A DNA stretch of 64,000 bases from Hyphomicrobiales bacterium (GCA_930633495.1 CAKNFJ010000001.1:4177001-4241000); one strand, 5' to 3'; counted from the first letter of the stretch, positions 41,083 through 52,396 are shown. The notes: a model not told the origin generated them from the sequence alone. Translations and numbers: made by a program.

Positions 41083-41904
41083 TCAGCCCGGCTGCAATTC
41101 GTAGCCCGCGCCCTTCTTCACGACCCGCCTGAAGCCCTCGACATGGCCGCCCGAGACGAGCCAGTTTTCGTGCGCTGCGCGCGCCAAGATGCCCCGGCGA
41201 GAGGCCAGCGCCGTCGCGGCATCGAGATCGTAGATGAAGCCGATATCCGGGTCCGAGGCCTGGAGGTTGGAGAGGTGCAGCGCGTCGCCCCAGAGCAGCA
41301 GGCTCTCGTTCTGACCTTCGATCAGATAGCCGCTATGGCCGAAGCTGTGGCCGGGCAGGGGGATCAGCGTGATGTCGGGCCGTGCCTCGCCCGCCGGAAC
41401 GGAGAGGATGCGCCCGGCATAAAGCTTCTTCAACGTGGCCGCGATCGCGAAGGCGCCCTGTTTCTTCTCCGGCGTCCGGGCGCGGTTGGCTTCGTCGCCG
41501 TAGAAGCCGAAATCGGCCGCGGGGACGATGATTTCGGCGTTCGGGAAGAAGGCCCTGTCGCCATCGAAGAGGCCGAGCGCGTGATCGCCGTGAAGATGCG
41601 TGATCAGGACATGGGCGACGGCTTCGGGGGAAATCCCGGCTGCTGCCATCGCGGCCGGCGCATGGCCCATCGCCTCCCCCCAGGAAGGGCCGGTGCCGGC
41701 GTCGACCAAAGTGATTCCGTCCGGGCCCTTCAGCGCGAAGCAGTTCACGACGATGCTGACCTTCGGCTTGCTCCAGCGTGCAATCGCCTCGTCGCGGGCG
41801 CCCTCGCCATCGGCATGGATCAGCACATCGAGCGGGGCCTCGAAGACGCCGTCATGCAGGATCGAGACGTCATAGGCACCGATGCGGCGGGGATGCTGGT
41901 CCAT
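41083..41904 (-). CDS. MBL-fold metallohydrolase
   Basis: 273 residues from the ATG at 41904. Metal-binding THLHGDH at 102-108, with PGHSFGHSGYL and LLLWGDALH giving the later His and Asp ligands. Cytoplasmic, unlike the exported MBL protein at 12796-13746. The substrate is unknown; the AHL-lactonase/AttM-like group is possible. It converges with recN, 5 bp apart. Confidence 0.85.
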   Translation of the reverse strand: MDQHPRRIGAYDVSILHDGVFEAPLDVLIHADGEGARDEAIARWSKPKVSIVVNCFALKGPDGITLVDAGTGPSWGEAMGHAPAAMAAAGISPEAVAHVLITHLHGDHALGLFDGDRAFFPNAEIIVPAADFGFYGDEANRARTPEKKQGAFAIAATLKKLYAGRILSVPAGEARPDITLIPLPGHSFGHSGYLIEGQNESLLLWGDALHLSNLQASDPDIGFIYDLDAATALASRRGILARAAHENWLVSGGHVEGFRRVVKKGAGYELQPG

Positions 41905-42084
41905 GGGCTGTTCTCCGCTTTGGCGCCTGCGCGTCCGGTCAGGCCGGGAAGCTAGGGGCGAGGGTGGCGTGCCGGCAAGGCGCATCCGGCCCGGCTCAGC
42001 CCTGCGCGGGGCGCGGGAATGCCGCATTTCCTTTTGTATCGCTTTGCTTTATGAGCCGCTGTCATCCGATGGTGCAGCTGCCCG

Positions 42085-42130
42085 TTAGATCGCCACGCGC
42101 CCTGCCGGGCGCCTCTGGGGGGCGATCTAA
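42085..42130 (+). promoter_or_regulatory. Two-tier stem-loop in helicase leader
   Basis: Outer arms TTAGATCGCC / GGCGATCTAA (10 bp, perfect) enclose an inner hairpin GCGCCC-TGCC-GGGCGC. TTATTTGTTTT follows, so it could terminate or attenuate. Confidence 0.5.
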
Positions 42131-42144
42131 TTATTTGTTTTGGC

Positions 42145-42185
42145 ATCGGATTATCTGAAAAGTGAGTCCCACTTTTCGGTCCGAT
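42145..42185. repeat. Second stem-loop with GAAAAGTG arms
   Basis: GAAAAGTG (42157-42164) pairs with CACTTTTC (42170-42177), and outer ATCGGA pairs with TCCGAT. This GAAAAGTG..CACTTTTCGG pattern resembles a dispersed intergenic palindrome common in Hyphomicrobiales (from memory, not checked). Confidence 0.5.
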
Positions 42186-42266
42186 TGCCGAATGCCGCCT
42201 GAACCCATCGCCACGCTTCGCGCCGTTCATTCATGTTACGCCGCAAACCTTTAGGCCCGTTATCGC

Positions 42267-44291
42267 ATGTCCTTTTCTCTCACGAGCCCGCCGCTCGCGC
42301 GCGCGCTCGCCGATCGCAATTATTCCGAACCGACGCCGGTGCAGAGTGCCGTGCTCGAAGACATCGCGCTGGGGCGCGACCTGCTCGTTTCCTCTCAGAC
42401 CGGCTCCGGCAAGACCATCGCCTATGGGCTTGCCATCGGCGAGACGCTGCTGGGCGGGGCGGAGCGGCTCGGTCCTGCGGCTGAGCCGCTCGCCCTGATC
42501 ATCGCGCCGACGCGCGAACTCGCCTTGCAGGTGCAGCGCGAACTGGCCTGGCTCTATGCCCAGACCGGGGCGCGGGTCATCTCCTGCGTCGGCGGCATGG
42601 ATCCGCGCCGCGAGGCGATGCTGCTCGACGAGGGCGCGCATATCGTCGTCGGGACGCCCGGCCGCCTGCGCGACCATATCGAGCGCCGCCGCCTCGATGT
42701 CTCCGCGCTGAAGGCGGTCGTCCTCGACGAGGCCGACGAGATGCTCGATCTCGGCTTCCGCGACGATCTCGAATTCATCCTGAAGACGGCGCCCGAGAGC
42801 CGTCGCAGCCTGCTGTTCTCGGCGACCTTCCCGAAGGCGATCGTGCAGCTCGCGCAGAGCTACCAACGCGATGCGCTGCGCATCGAGGTTGCGGCGACGA
42901 CGCGCGGCCACGCCGACATCGCCTACAAGGCCGTGCGCGTCTTCCCGAAGGAAGCGGAGCTCGCGGTCGTCAACCTGCTGCGCTTCCATGATGCGCCGGT
43001 GGCGCTCGTCTTCTGCAACACCCGCAATGCGGTGCGCCATCTCGAGGCGATCCTGCTGGAGCGCGGGTTCACCTCCGTCGCGCTCTCGGGCGAGCTCGGC
43101 CAGAATGAGCGCAACGCCGCGCTGCAGGCGCTGCGCGACGGCCGGGCGCGGGTCTGCGTCGCGACCGACGTTGCGGCGCGCGGCATCGATCTGCCAGGGC
43201 TCGACCTCGTCATCCACGCCGAATTGCCGAATGATTCCGAGGTGATGCAGCACCGTTCCGGCCGCACCGGCCGTGCCGGCAACAAAGGCACGAGCGTCCT
43301 GCTGGTGCCGCCGTCGCGCCGCCGCAAGGCGGAGCGTCTGCTGATGGAAGCCAAGGTCGAGGCCGAATGGATCGGCCCGCCGACGGAGGGGGAGATCCGC
43401 GTTCTCGATCAGGAGCGCTTGCTCTCCGATCCGCTCCTGAGCGGTGACGGCTCTGAAGACGATGCCGGCATGATCGAGGCGCTGATGGCAGGCCGCGAGG
43501 CACGCGACATCGCTGCGGCGCTGGTCCGGCTCTATCGGGCGCGGCTGCCGGCGGCTGAAGAGGTCGGCGATCCCGGCTATGGCCGCGACGAGCGCCGCCC
43601 GGTCCGCACGAACGAGGACTATGCCGCCAAGCGCCGGCCGTTCGGTGCCGGGCGCGACGAGGGCGAGGATGGCGAGCGGGCGCGCAAGCCTGCCGGCCCG
43701 CGCGGCGATACCGTCTGGTTCCGCCTCGATATCGGCCGCAAGCAGGGTGCCGATCCGCGCCAGCTGCTGCCGATGCTGTGCCGCCGTGGCCGGATCACGC
43801 GCGACGAGGTCGGTGCCATCCGCATCTTCGACCGCGAGACCAAGGTCGAGATCGATGCCGATGTGGCCGAGCGCTTCTACGAATCCATGCGCATCCCGGA
43901 TCGCGACAAGATCGTGATCGAGATGGCGGAGGCGGCAGAACGGCGCCCGGCAAAAGCCTTTACCGATAAGGCCGAGCGCCCGGCTGCGCCGCGCAAGAGC
44001 TGGGGCGACGATCAGGCCGCCAGCGAAGACAGGGGGCCGCGCAAGCGCTTCCCGCCGCGCGATGGCGAATATCGCGAGCCGCGGGGAGAGGGTCCCAAGC
44101 CCTATCGCCCCGAGGGCAGGCCGCAGCGCGACGATGATCGCCCGCGCCGCGACGACCAGAAGCCCGGCGGCTTCAAGAAGCCGTTTGCGGGGAAGGGCAA
44201 GCCTTTCGCCGGCAAGCCCGAGCGACACGGTGAAGGCCGCCCGGCCGGCGGCGGCAAGCCGTTCGGAAAGGGCAAGCCGCGCCGTGGCTGA
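42267..44291 (+). CDS. DEAD-box RNA helicase with DbpA-type RNA-binding domain
   Basis: 674 residues. Q motif PTPVQ near 22; motif I QTGSGKT at 44-50; PTREL at 81-85; DEAD at 154-157; SAT at 185-187; motif VI HRSGRTGRAG near 332. A DbpA-like RNA-binding fold spans about 483-540 (WFRLDIGRKQGADPRQLL), and the last 110 residues are Arg/Lys/Gly/Pro-rich and disordered. The arrangement is that of CsdA/DeaD helicases used in ribosome assembly and cold growth. Confidence 0.92.
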   Translation: MSFSLTSPPLARALADRNYSEPTPVQSAVLEDIALGRDLLVSSQTGSGKTIAYGLAIGETLLGGAERLGPAAEPLALIIAPTRELALQVQRELAWLYAQTGARVISCVGGMDPRREAMLLDEGAHIVVGTPGRLRDHIERRRLDVSALKAVVLDEADEMLDLGFRDDLEFILKTAPESRRSLLFSATFPKAIVQLAQSYQRDALRIEVAATTRGHADIAYKAVRVFPKEAELAVVNLLRFHDAPVALVFCNTRNAVRHLEAILLERGFTSVALSGELGQNERNAALQALRDGRARVCVATDVAARGIDLPGLDLVIHAELPNDSEVMQHRSGRTGRAGNKGTSVLLVPPSRRRKAERLLMEAKVEAEWIGPPTEGEIRVLDQERLLSDPLLSGDGSEDDAGMIEALMAGREARDIAAALVRLYRARLPAAEEVGDPGYGRDERRPVRTNEDYAAKRRPFGAGRDEGEDGERARKPAGPRGDTVWFRLDIGRKQGADPRQLLPMLCRRGRITRDEVGAIRIFDRETKVEIDADVAERFYESMRIPDRDKIVIEMAEAAERRPAKAFTDKAERPAAPRKSWGDDQAASEDRGPRKRFPPRDGEYREPRGEGPKPYRPEGRPQRDDDRPRRDDQKPGGFKKPFAGKGKPFAGKPERHGEGRPAGGGKPFGKGKPRRG

Positions 44292-44336
44292 GCCTCGTCG
44301 CTTGGCCTGAGTCAGTCACTTACGTTCTCTCCCGCC

Positions 44337-44411
44337 TCAGCGCAGGCCGAGGAAGGAGAGAATGGCGAGGACGACGACGACAAGACCGACGATATAAATG
44401 ATGTTGTTCAT
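44337..44411 (-). CDS. 24-residue single-TM peptide
   Basis: ATG at 44411 to TGA at 44337. It reads Met-Asn-Asn, then a hydrophobic run IIYIVGLVVVVLAILSFLGL, ending in Arg. AGGGGG lies 7 bp upstream. One membrane helix with a polar head; no known domain. Many alphaproteobacteria have tiny proteins of this general form, which I recall without being able to check. Real translation is likely but unproven. Confidence 0.6.
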   Translation of the reverse strand: MNNIIYIVGLVVVVLAILSFLGLR

Positions 44412-44517
44412 GAAAAACCCCCTGCGTAACGGAGCCGTTCGGTTCGATTTGGCAGGGGGTGAACCCGATGCCGGCCCCAAAGGTTCCCGCATTGGCAGGT
44501 AAGCGTTCCCGCAGGCG

Positions 44518-45354
44518 TCAGCCCACGAGCTTGCGGTAGAGATGCCAGGTGGCGTGGCCCAGCACCGGCATCACCACGACCAGGCCGACCAGCACCGGCA
44601 GGCAACCGAGCACCAGAAGCCCGGTGACCATCAGGCCCCAATTCATCATCACGCGCGGATTGGCCTCGACGGCGGCGATCGAGGTGCGGATCGCCGTGGG
44701 CACATCGACATGCCGGTCGATGATCAGCGGGAAGGACACGACCGAGATCGAGAAGGCGAGGATCGCGAAAAGCATTCCGAGCGAGTTGCCGATGACGATC
44801 ATGAGCCAGCCATCGGCGGTGGTGAAGGCGGCCCGCAGGAAATCGGCTGTGGAGACATCGGCCGGCAACCCGAGGATGCCGCGATAGAGGAACCAGGCGG
44901 CGAAGAGCCAGGCGATGAAGAGCCCGGTCAACATCGCGCCCAGCAACAGGATCTGGCTGATCGAGGGCGAGCGCAGCACTTCGAGCGCGTGGACCCAAGA
45001 AGAATCCATGCCCTTCTCGCGCCGGCGGCTGACCTCGTAGAGCCCGATCGCGGCGAAGGGGCCGATCAGCGCGAAGCCGCTGAGGAGCGGGAAGAGCAAT
45101 GGGAAGATGTTGTAGCTCACGGTGAGCTGCGCCAGCAGGATGCCCGCGATCGGGTAGATCACGGCGATGAAGACGAGGTGGCTTGGCTGCGCCAGGAAGT
45201 CCTCCCAGCCGCGTTGCAGCGCCTCGCGCAAATCCCTCGTCGTGATGGTCTTGATGCGTGGCTGCGAGAGCGTGACGATGTCATGCACGGTGCCGTCGAC
45301 ATTGGCCATGGCGGTTCTCCCGGTTCCGGCCCCGTTCACCACCGCTGTTGACAT
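44518..45354 (-). CDS. DUF2189 integral membrane protein
   Basis: 278 residues. After a 55-residue cytoplasmic lead with RDLREALQRGWEDF, six or so membrane helices follow (about 60-100, 140-170, 190-225, 245-270). The spacing and PLLSGFALIGPFAAIGLYEVSRRRE segment are characteristic of DUF2189. Function unknown. ATG at 45354; a second ATG at 45309 is possible. Confidence 0.82.
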   Translation of the reverse strand: MSTAVVNGAGTGRTAMANVDGTVHDIVTLSQPRIKTITTRDLREALQRGWEDFLAQPSHLVFIAVIYPIAGILLAQLTVSYNIFPLLFPLLSGFALIGPFAAIGLYEVSRRREKGMDSSWVHALEVLRSPSISQILLLGAMLTGLFIAWLFAAWFLYRGILGLPADVSTADFLRAAFTTADGWLMIVIGNSLGMLFAILAFSISVVSFPLIIDRHVDVPTAIRTSIAAVEANPRVMMNWGLMVTGLLVLGCLPVLVGLVVVMPVLGHATWHLYRKLVG

Positions 45355-45455
45355 GTCCTTGGCGTCAACGGCTTGCGGCGTCGAGCTTCCAATTCCCAGC
45401 CTCCCGACTATACGCGCGAAAGCCGGATTTGTCGCAGGGCTTCTCGCGGATGTGA

Positions 45456-47705
<2,250 letters not shown>

Positions 47706-47877
47706 CCTTTGACCGCAGCGTGATTTCAGCGCGTGCGGCCTGGAAACAGGCGGCAATCTCGCGAACCGCATCGTTTTGGCAGCGGCAGGTTCGGCGCCCG
47801 ATAGCCATCGGTGCCGTGATGCGCCCGATCACTTTTCTTCAAGACAGCGAAGCGGCGAGAGGGTTTATGTTCGCCCC

Positions 47878-48741
47878 ATGGAAGCAGTCACACAGGGCGA
47901 GACATTATGCCTCGAACCGCTCGTCGCCGGCGAGCGGGCGAAGTTGTTTCCGGCGGAGCGCTTCGACGGCCTGGATTGCCTCGCCGCGACCTTCCGCCGC
48001 CACGCCTATGCGCCACACCAGCATGAAGGCTATGTGATCGGCATCATCGAGGCCGGCTGCGAGACCTTCCGCATCCGTGGCGAGCGGCGCTATGCCCGCC
48101 CCGGCCATGTAGCCTTCGTCAATCCGCTGGAGACCCATGACGGAGAGCCATACGGCCCCGGCTACAGCTACCGGATGACCTATCCCGAGGTCGGGCTGAT
48201 CCGCGAGGTTGCCTCCTCGCTCAGCGGCCGTGATTTGATCGGAACGCCGTTCTTTCCGCAGCCTCTGGTCGAAGACGCCGAAGGAGCGGCGCTCTTCGCG
48301 GCCGCGCATCGTGCGATCGAGGACGGCGAGGACCTGCTGGCGGGTGAGGAAATGCTCCTGCGCTTCTACGCGCATTGCCTGGCCCATCATGCCGATCTGA
48401 CGGTTCGGGCGGTTGGTCTGGAGGCGGGGCCTCTCGCCAGGGCGCGCGAGCTGTTCGAAACGCATTATGAGGAAGACCTGTCGCTCGCCGATCTCGCCCG
48501 GCTTACCGGCCTTCCGCGCCATCACCTGATCCGCGCCTTCCGGCGGGAAACCGGGCTGACGCCCCATGCCTATCTGGTCGATGTCCGCGTCCGGCGTGCC
48601 CGTGAGCGGTTGCGGCGCGGGGAGATGCCGGGCGATGTCGCGGCGGCGACCGGCTTCTGCGACCAGCCGCATCTGACGCGCGCCTTCAAGGCCCGCTTCG
48701 GCGTGACGCCCGGCGCTTTCCGCGCCGCTCATGTCGGCTGA
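47878..48741 (+). CDS. AraC-family transcriptional regulator
   Basis: 287 residues from the ATG at 47878. An N-terminal cupin-like AraC_binding domain (about 20-130, HQHEGYVIGIIEAGCETFRI) precedes two helix-turn-helix units (about 190-285, LSLADLARLTGLPRHHLIRAF and DVAAATGFCDQPHLTRAF). It lies 24 bp upstream of azlCD on the same strand, so it probably regulates, and is co-transcribed with, the exporter pair. Confidence 0.9.
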   Translation: MEAVTQGETLCLEPLVAGERAKLFPAERFDGLDCLAATFRRHAYAPHQHEGYVIGIIEAGCETFRIRGERRYARPGHVAFVNPLETHDGEPYGPGYSYRMTYPEVGLIREVASSLSGRDLIGTPFFPQPLVEDAEGAALFAAAHRAIEDGEDLLAGEEMLLRFYAHCLAHHADLTVRAVGLEAGPLARARELFETHYEEDLSLADLARLTGLPRHHLIRAFRRETGLTPHAYLVDVRVRRARERLRRGEMPGDVAAATGFCDQPHLTRAFKARFGVTPGAFRAAHVG

Positions 48742-48765
48742 GCGCTTTTCGAGAGAACCCGACCC

Positions 48766-49479
48766 ATGTCCACGATGCGTGACGACATCAGGCGCGGCCT
48801 GAACGATATCTGGCCGGCGGCCGTGGCGGCGGCGCCGATCGGCCTGCTTTTCGGCGCGGTCGCTGCCAGCAAGGGCCTTTCGCCCCTGGAAGTCTTCCTG
48901 ATGAGCGCGATGGTCTTCGCCGGCGGGGCGCAGTTCGCGGCGGTGGAGCTGTGGACGACGCCGACGCCGGTCGCTGCGCTCATCTTCTCGACGCTCCTGA
49001 TCAATGCCCGCCATGTGCTGATGGGGGCCTCGCTGGCGCCGAAACTCGAAGGCTTCAGCCGCTGGCAGAAATTCCTCGGCCTCTACTACATGGCCGACGA
49101 GAACTGGGCGCTGGCCGAGAAGCGCGCCCGCACGCATCGCCTGACGCCGGCCTACTGGTTCGCGATGGTGATCCCCTTCGTAATCGGCTGGCTAGTCAAC
49201 TCGACGCTGGGGGCGACCATCGGCGCGGTGCTCGGCGATCCGAAGCGGCTCGGCGCCGATTTCGCCTTCACGGCTCTGTTCATCGCGCTCGTTGCGGCCT
49301 TCTGGAAGGGGCGGGTGACGTTCTGGACGGTGGCTGCCGCCGGCATCGCCTCGGCGGTGACCTATCGCCTTGCCGGGCCGCCCTGGCATGTCGCGGCCGG
49401 GGCGCTGTGCGGATTGCTGGCGGCGTGGCTCGCGGCGGGAGCCGAGGAGCAGCCGCTGACGAAGGAGGCCGAGGCGTGA
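48766..49479 (+). CDS. azlC: Branched-chain amino acid exporter large subunit AzlC
   Basis: 237 residues with about seven hydrophobic segments. The family motif PIGLLFGAVAASKGLSPLEVFLMSAMVFAGGAQF lies at about 23-56. It forms a two-part inner-membrane exporter with AzlD. The stop TGA overlaps the azlD start. Confidence 0.93.
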   Translation: MSTMRDDIRRGLNDIWPAAVAAAPIGLLFGAVAASKGLSPLEVFLMSAMVFAGGAQFAAVELWTTPTPVAALIFSTLLINARHVLMGASLAPKLEGFSRWQKFLGLYYMADENWALAEKRARTHRLTPAYWFAMVIPFVIGWLVNSTLGATIGAVLGDPKRLGADFAFTALFIALVAAFWKGRVTFWTVAAAGIASAVTYRLAGPPWHVAAGALCGLLAAWLAAGAEEQPLTKEAEA

Positions 49480-49775
49480 GTGTCGATCCGATCAATCTGC
49501 TCGCCTTCCTCGGCATGGCGATCGTGACCTATGGAACGCGCGTGGCGGGGCTCGCGCTCGCCGGGCGGCTCAACCTGTCGCCGCGCGCGCAGGCGGCGTT
49601 CGATGCGATTCCGCCCGCCGTTCTGGTCGCGGTGATCGCGCCCAGCGCGCTTGCCACCGGCTGGGCCGAGACCGCGGCGGCGGCGATCGCCGCACTGGCG
49701 GCAACGCGGCTGCCACTGCTGGGCGTCGTTGCCGTGGGCGTGGCCGCGGTGGTGGCGTTCAGGATGGTGATGTGA
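49476..49775 (+). CDS. azlD: Branched-chain amino acid exporter small subunit AzlD
   Basis: 99 residues, GTG start overlapping the azlC stop by 4 bp. Three to four membrane helices, with the AzlD pattern MAIVTYGTRVAGL and IPPAVLVAVIAPSAL. Its length matches the family. Confidence 0.92.
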   Translation: MSVDPINLLAFLGMAIVTYGTRVAGLALAGRLNLSPRAQAAFDAIPPAVLVAVIAPSALATGWAETAAAAIAALAATRLPLLGVVAVGVAAVVAFRMVM

Positions 49776-49782
49776 TTAGCGC

Positions 49783-49956
49783 CCTTCTCCCCTCGGGGGA
49801 GAAGGTGGTAGCGCGTAGCGCTGACGGATGAGGGATGAAGGGCGTCGCGCTGCCCTCATCCGCCTGCCGGCACCTTCTCCCCGTCAAAGTCGGCTGTTGC
49901 CGACTTTGACATCTTGAGTTCCCATCTCGGGCAAGCCCGAGATGGGTGGGAGAAGG
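49783..49956. repeat. Chimeric repeat: family C unit joined to family B core
   Basis: 49783-49807 is identical to the left arm at 30235-30259, and CGGATGAGGG/CCCTCATCCG follow as in that unit. From 49873 the sequence switches to the two-hairpin core seen at 7522-7605 (CAAAGTCGG-CTGTTG-CCGACTTTG, then ATCTCGGG-CAAG-CCCGAGAT). It fills the space between the convergent azlD and aminopeptidase genes. Confidence 0.8.
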
Positions 49957-49963
49957 AGGCCAT

Positions 49964-51826
49964 TCACAATGGCCGGCAGGCCTTCTCCAGCCAGGTCTTC
50001 GCCTCGCCCTCGACAAGTGGCGCAAGCTTCTCCCAGACCTTGGCATGGTAGGCGTCGATCCAGGCGATCTCGCCGGCATCGAGCATGCTCTTTTCGATCA
50101 GCGCCCGCTCATAGGGGCACCAGGTGATCGTCTCAAAACCGTAGATCGTGCGCTCGGCGCCGGGAATGTTCCGCTCCTCGACCACGATCAGGTTCTCGAT
50201 GCGGATGCCGTACTCGCCCTGCTTGTAGTAGCCGGGCTCGTTGGAGAGGATCATGCCCGGCTCCAGCGGCGTGGTGCCGAGCTTGGAGAGCCGCTGCGGG
50301 CCCTCATGAACCGAGAGATAGCTGCCGACGCCGTGGCCGGTGCCATGGTCGAAGTCGAAGCCGCCCTGCCAGAGCGGCAGCCGGGCGAAGGCGTCAAGCT
50401 GCGCGCCCGAGGTGCCCTTGACGAAGACCAGCCGCGAGATCGCGAGATGGCCCTTGAGCACGCGGGTGTAGCGGTCGCGCATCTCGGCCGTCGGCTCGCC
50501 GATGACGATGGTGCGGGTGATGTCGGTGGTGCCGTCCTCGTACTGGCCGCCTGAATCGACCAGGAAGATGCCGGGCTCCAGCTTGCGGTTGGTCGCCTCG
50601 CTGACGCGGTAATGCGGCAGGGCGGCGTTGGGACCGGCCCCGGCGATGGTCGTGAAGGAGACGTCCTTGAGCAGCCCGGTCCGGAGCCGCTCGGCCTCGA
50701 GCGCCGCGACGGCGTCGATCTCGGTCAGGCCGCCCTTCGGCGCCTCGCGCGCCAGCCAGGAGAGATAATTGGTCATCGCCGCGCCATCGCGCAGATGAGC
50801 GGTGCGGGCACCGTTCAGCTCGGCCGCGTTCTTGCGCGCCTTCATCAGGGCGATCGGGTCGGTGCCGGCATCGGGCGTGCCGCCGGCCTCGCGGATCAGC
50901 GTCGCGAGTGCGGAGGCGGCGGTGGCCGCATCGAGCCGCACCTTGGCCTTGGCGGCGCCGAGCGTCTTCAGCTGCGTTTCGAGTGCGGAGGGGGCCGCGA
51001 TCTCGCCGACGGCGCCGATTGCGTCGCCGGCCTCGTTGGTGATCTTCTCAGGGGCGAGAAACACGGTGGGGCGGCCGTCGCGCGGGACGATGGCATAGCC
51101 GAGCGGCAGCGGCGTGTGCTCGACATCGCCGCCGCGAATGTTGAAGACCCATGCCAGCGCATGCGGATCGGAGACGACGAGCGCGTCGACCTTCGCCTCG
51201 GCCAACGCCTTGCGGATGCGGTCGAGCTTGGCGGCTGGAGCCTCGCCGGCATAGTCGTCCGGATGGGCCTTGACCGGCGCGGCCGGGGGCGCCGGGCGAT
51301 CGGACCAAAGCGCATCGATCGGGTTGGCGGCGACCGCCACGAGGCTACCGCCGGCCGCGGCTGCCGCTTTCTCCAGCTTGGCGACGCCATCGACGGTGTG
51401 CAGCCAGGGATCGTAGCCGAGCTTGCCGCCAGCCGGCAGGTTCTGCTCGATCCAGCGCTCCAGCGGCGTCTCCTCCATGCGGACGGGGGTGACGACCGCG
51501 GTATCGGTCTGTTCGGCCGACTGAATGGTATAGCGGCCATCGACGATCAGCGCCGCCTTGTCGGCCAGCACCACGGCGTTGCCGGCCGAGCCGGTGAAGC
51601 CGGTCAGCCAGGCGAGGCGCGCCATATGGGCCGGGACATATTCGCCCTGATGCTCGTCGGCGCGCGGGATGACGAAGCCGTCGAGGCCTTGCGCTGCCAG
51701 CGCCTTGCGCAGGGCGGCGACGCGGCCCGCGACCTGTCTGGGGTCGCTGGGCTCGGAGAAAGACTGAAAGCGGCAGGTCGGCAAAGTCGAATCGGTCATG
51801 GCAGGGTCCGGCATAGAATGAGCCAT
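49964..51826 (-). CDS. Xaa-Pro aminopeptidase (M24B)
   Basis: 620 residues from the ATG at 51826 (GGCGGAG upstream); starts at 51814 or 51799 are possible. Two creatinase N-terminal domains and a C-terminal pita-bread domain. Metal ligands are recognised in VDSGGQYEDGTTDITRT (Asp, Asp), GTGHGVG (His), SNEPGYY (Glu) and GIRIENL (Glu). It removes N-terminal residues preceding proline. It lies divergent to the small-ORF cluster, across a region of CGCAT half-sites. Confidence 0.93.
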   Translation of the reverse strand: MAHSMPDPAMTDSTLPTCRFQSFSEPSDPRQVAGRVAALRKALAAQGLDGFVIPRADEHQGEYVPAHMARLAWLTGFTGSAGNAVVLADKAALIVDGRYTIQSAEQTDTAVVTPVRMEETPLERWIEQNLPAGGKLGYDPWLHTVDGVAKLEKAAAAAGGSLVAVAANPIDALWSDRPAPPAAPVKAHPDDYAGEAPAAKLDRIRKALAEAKVDALVVSDPHALAWVFNIRGGDVEHTPLPLGYAIVPRDGRPTVFLAPEKITNEAGDAIGAVGEIAAPSALETQLKTLGAAKAKVRLDAATAASALATLIREAGGTPDAGTDPIALMKARKNAAELNGARTAHLRDGAAMTNYLSWLAREAPKGGLTEIDAVAALEAERLRTGLLKDVSFTTIAGAGPNAALPHYRVSEATNRKLEPGIFLVDSGGQYEDGTTDITRTIVIGEPTAEMRDRYTRVLKGHLAISRLVFVKGTSGAQLDAFARLPLWQGGFDFDHGTGHGVGSYLSVHEGPQRLSKLGTTPLEPGMILSNEPGYYKQGEYGIRIENLIVVEERNIPGAERTIYGFETITWCPYERALIEKSMLDAGEIAWIDAYHAKVWEKLAPLVEGEAKTWLEKACRPL

Positions 51827-51910
51827 CGTCGCGCTCCGCCGGCGAAAGCGCCAGCGCAAATGCTTGTCTCCAGCGATGCCCGTTCTGTGGGACCGGGCTG
51901 CCTCGCCGCT

Positions 51911-52044
51911 TCGCATTGTGCTGTTTGGTTATGCAATATTCGCAAACATTAACGAGATCGGACGGATCGCATGCGTTTTGCGCATATCTTGCATATGCGA
52001 ACACATCTTCTCGCACATGCGAAATGATCCCACCTTAGTCGCAT
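51911..52044. promoter_or_regulatory. Cluster of CGCAT/ATGCG dyads between divergent genes
   Basis: Within 134 bp: TCGCAT (51911), ATGC..CGCA (51931-51944), CGCATGCG palindrome (51968-51975), CGCATAT-N5-ATATGCG (51981-51999), TCGCA-CA-TGCGA (52011-52022) and TCGCAT (52039). The shared half-site suggests a multi-site operator for an unidentified regulator. It covers the promoter region of the small-ORF cluster and possibly of the aminopeptidase. Confidence 0.55.
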
Positions 52045-52096
52045 AAGAGAACGAGGAAGCGACCGGGACTGTCCTTCGTTTTTCGGAGATGGACCC

Positions 52097-52342
52097 ATGA
52101 CCTATGTGTTGAACAACGCCGATGTGCTGCCCGTTGCGGTGACGGCCGATGCGACGGCCCGCAGGACTGGCAAGCCTGGCCTGATGCGGCGCTTCTATGC
52201 CGCCCTGATCGAGAGCCGCAAACGCTCCGCGACCCGCGAGCTGCGTGCCCGCAACCTCCTCGTGAACGAGGCGGAGATCGTCCTGGGCGGCTATCCGTCC
52301 GCGACCTTGTCGGGTGACGTCTCGCTGCCTTTCAACCGCTGA
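52097..52342 (+). CDS. Small basic protein, unknown, possibly DUF1127-related
   Basis: 81 residues. A central basic helix (LMRRFYAALIESRKRSATRE) is followed by LRARNLLVNEAEIVLGG. The Arg-rich helix is reminiscent of DUF1127 proteins but lacks the typical L-x-D-I-G-L ending, so the link is tentative. GGAG precedes the ATG by about 9 bp. It is first in a row of three small ORFs behind the CGCAT cluster. Confidence 0.6.
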   Translation: MTYVLNNADVLPVAVTADATARRTGKPGLMRRFYAALIESRKRSATRELRARNLLVNEAEIVLGGYPSATLSGDVSLPFNR

Positions 52343-52396
52343 ATATCTCGGCCGCCGCGGCTTGCCCGCGCGCCGACGACGCACAGGATCAGAACC

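Larger units (their letters stand above)
41905..42266. other. 362-bp leader region of the DEAD-box helicase gene
   Basis: Divergent space between the MBL gene and the helicase gene. It holds the two stem-loops at 42085-42130 and 42145-42185. No ORF is supported. Confidence 0.6.
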
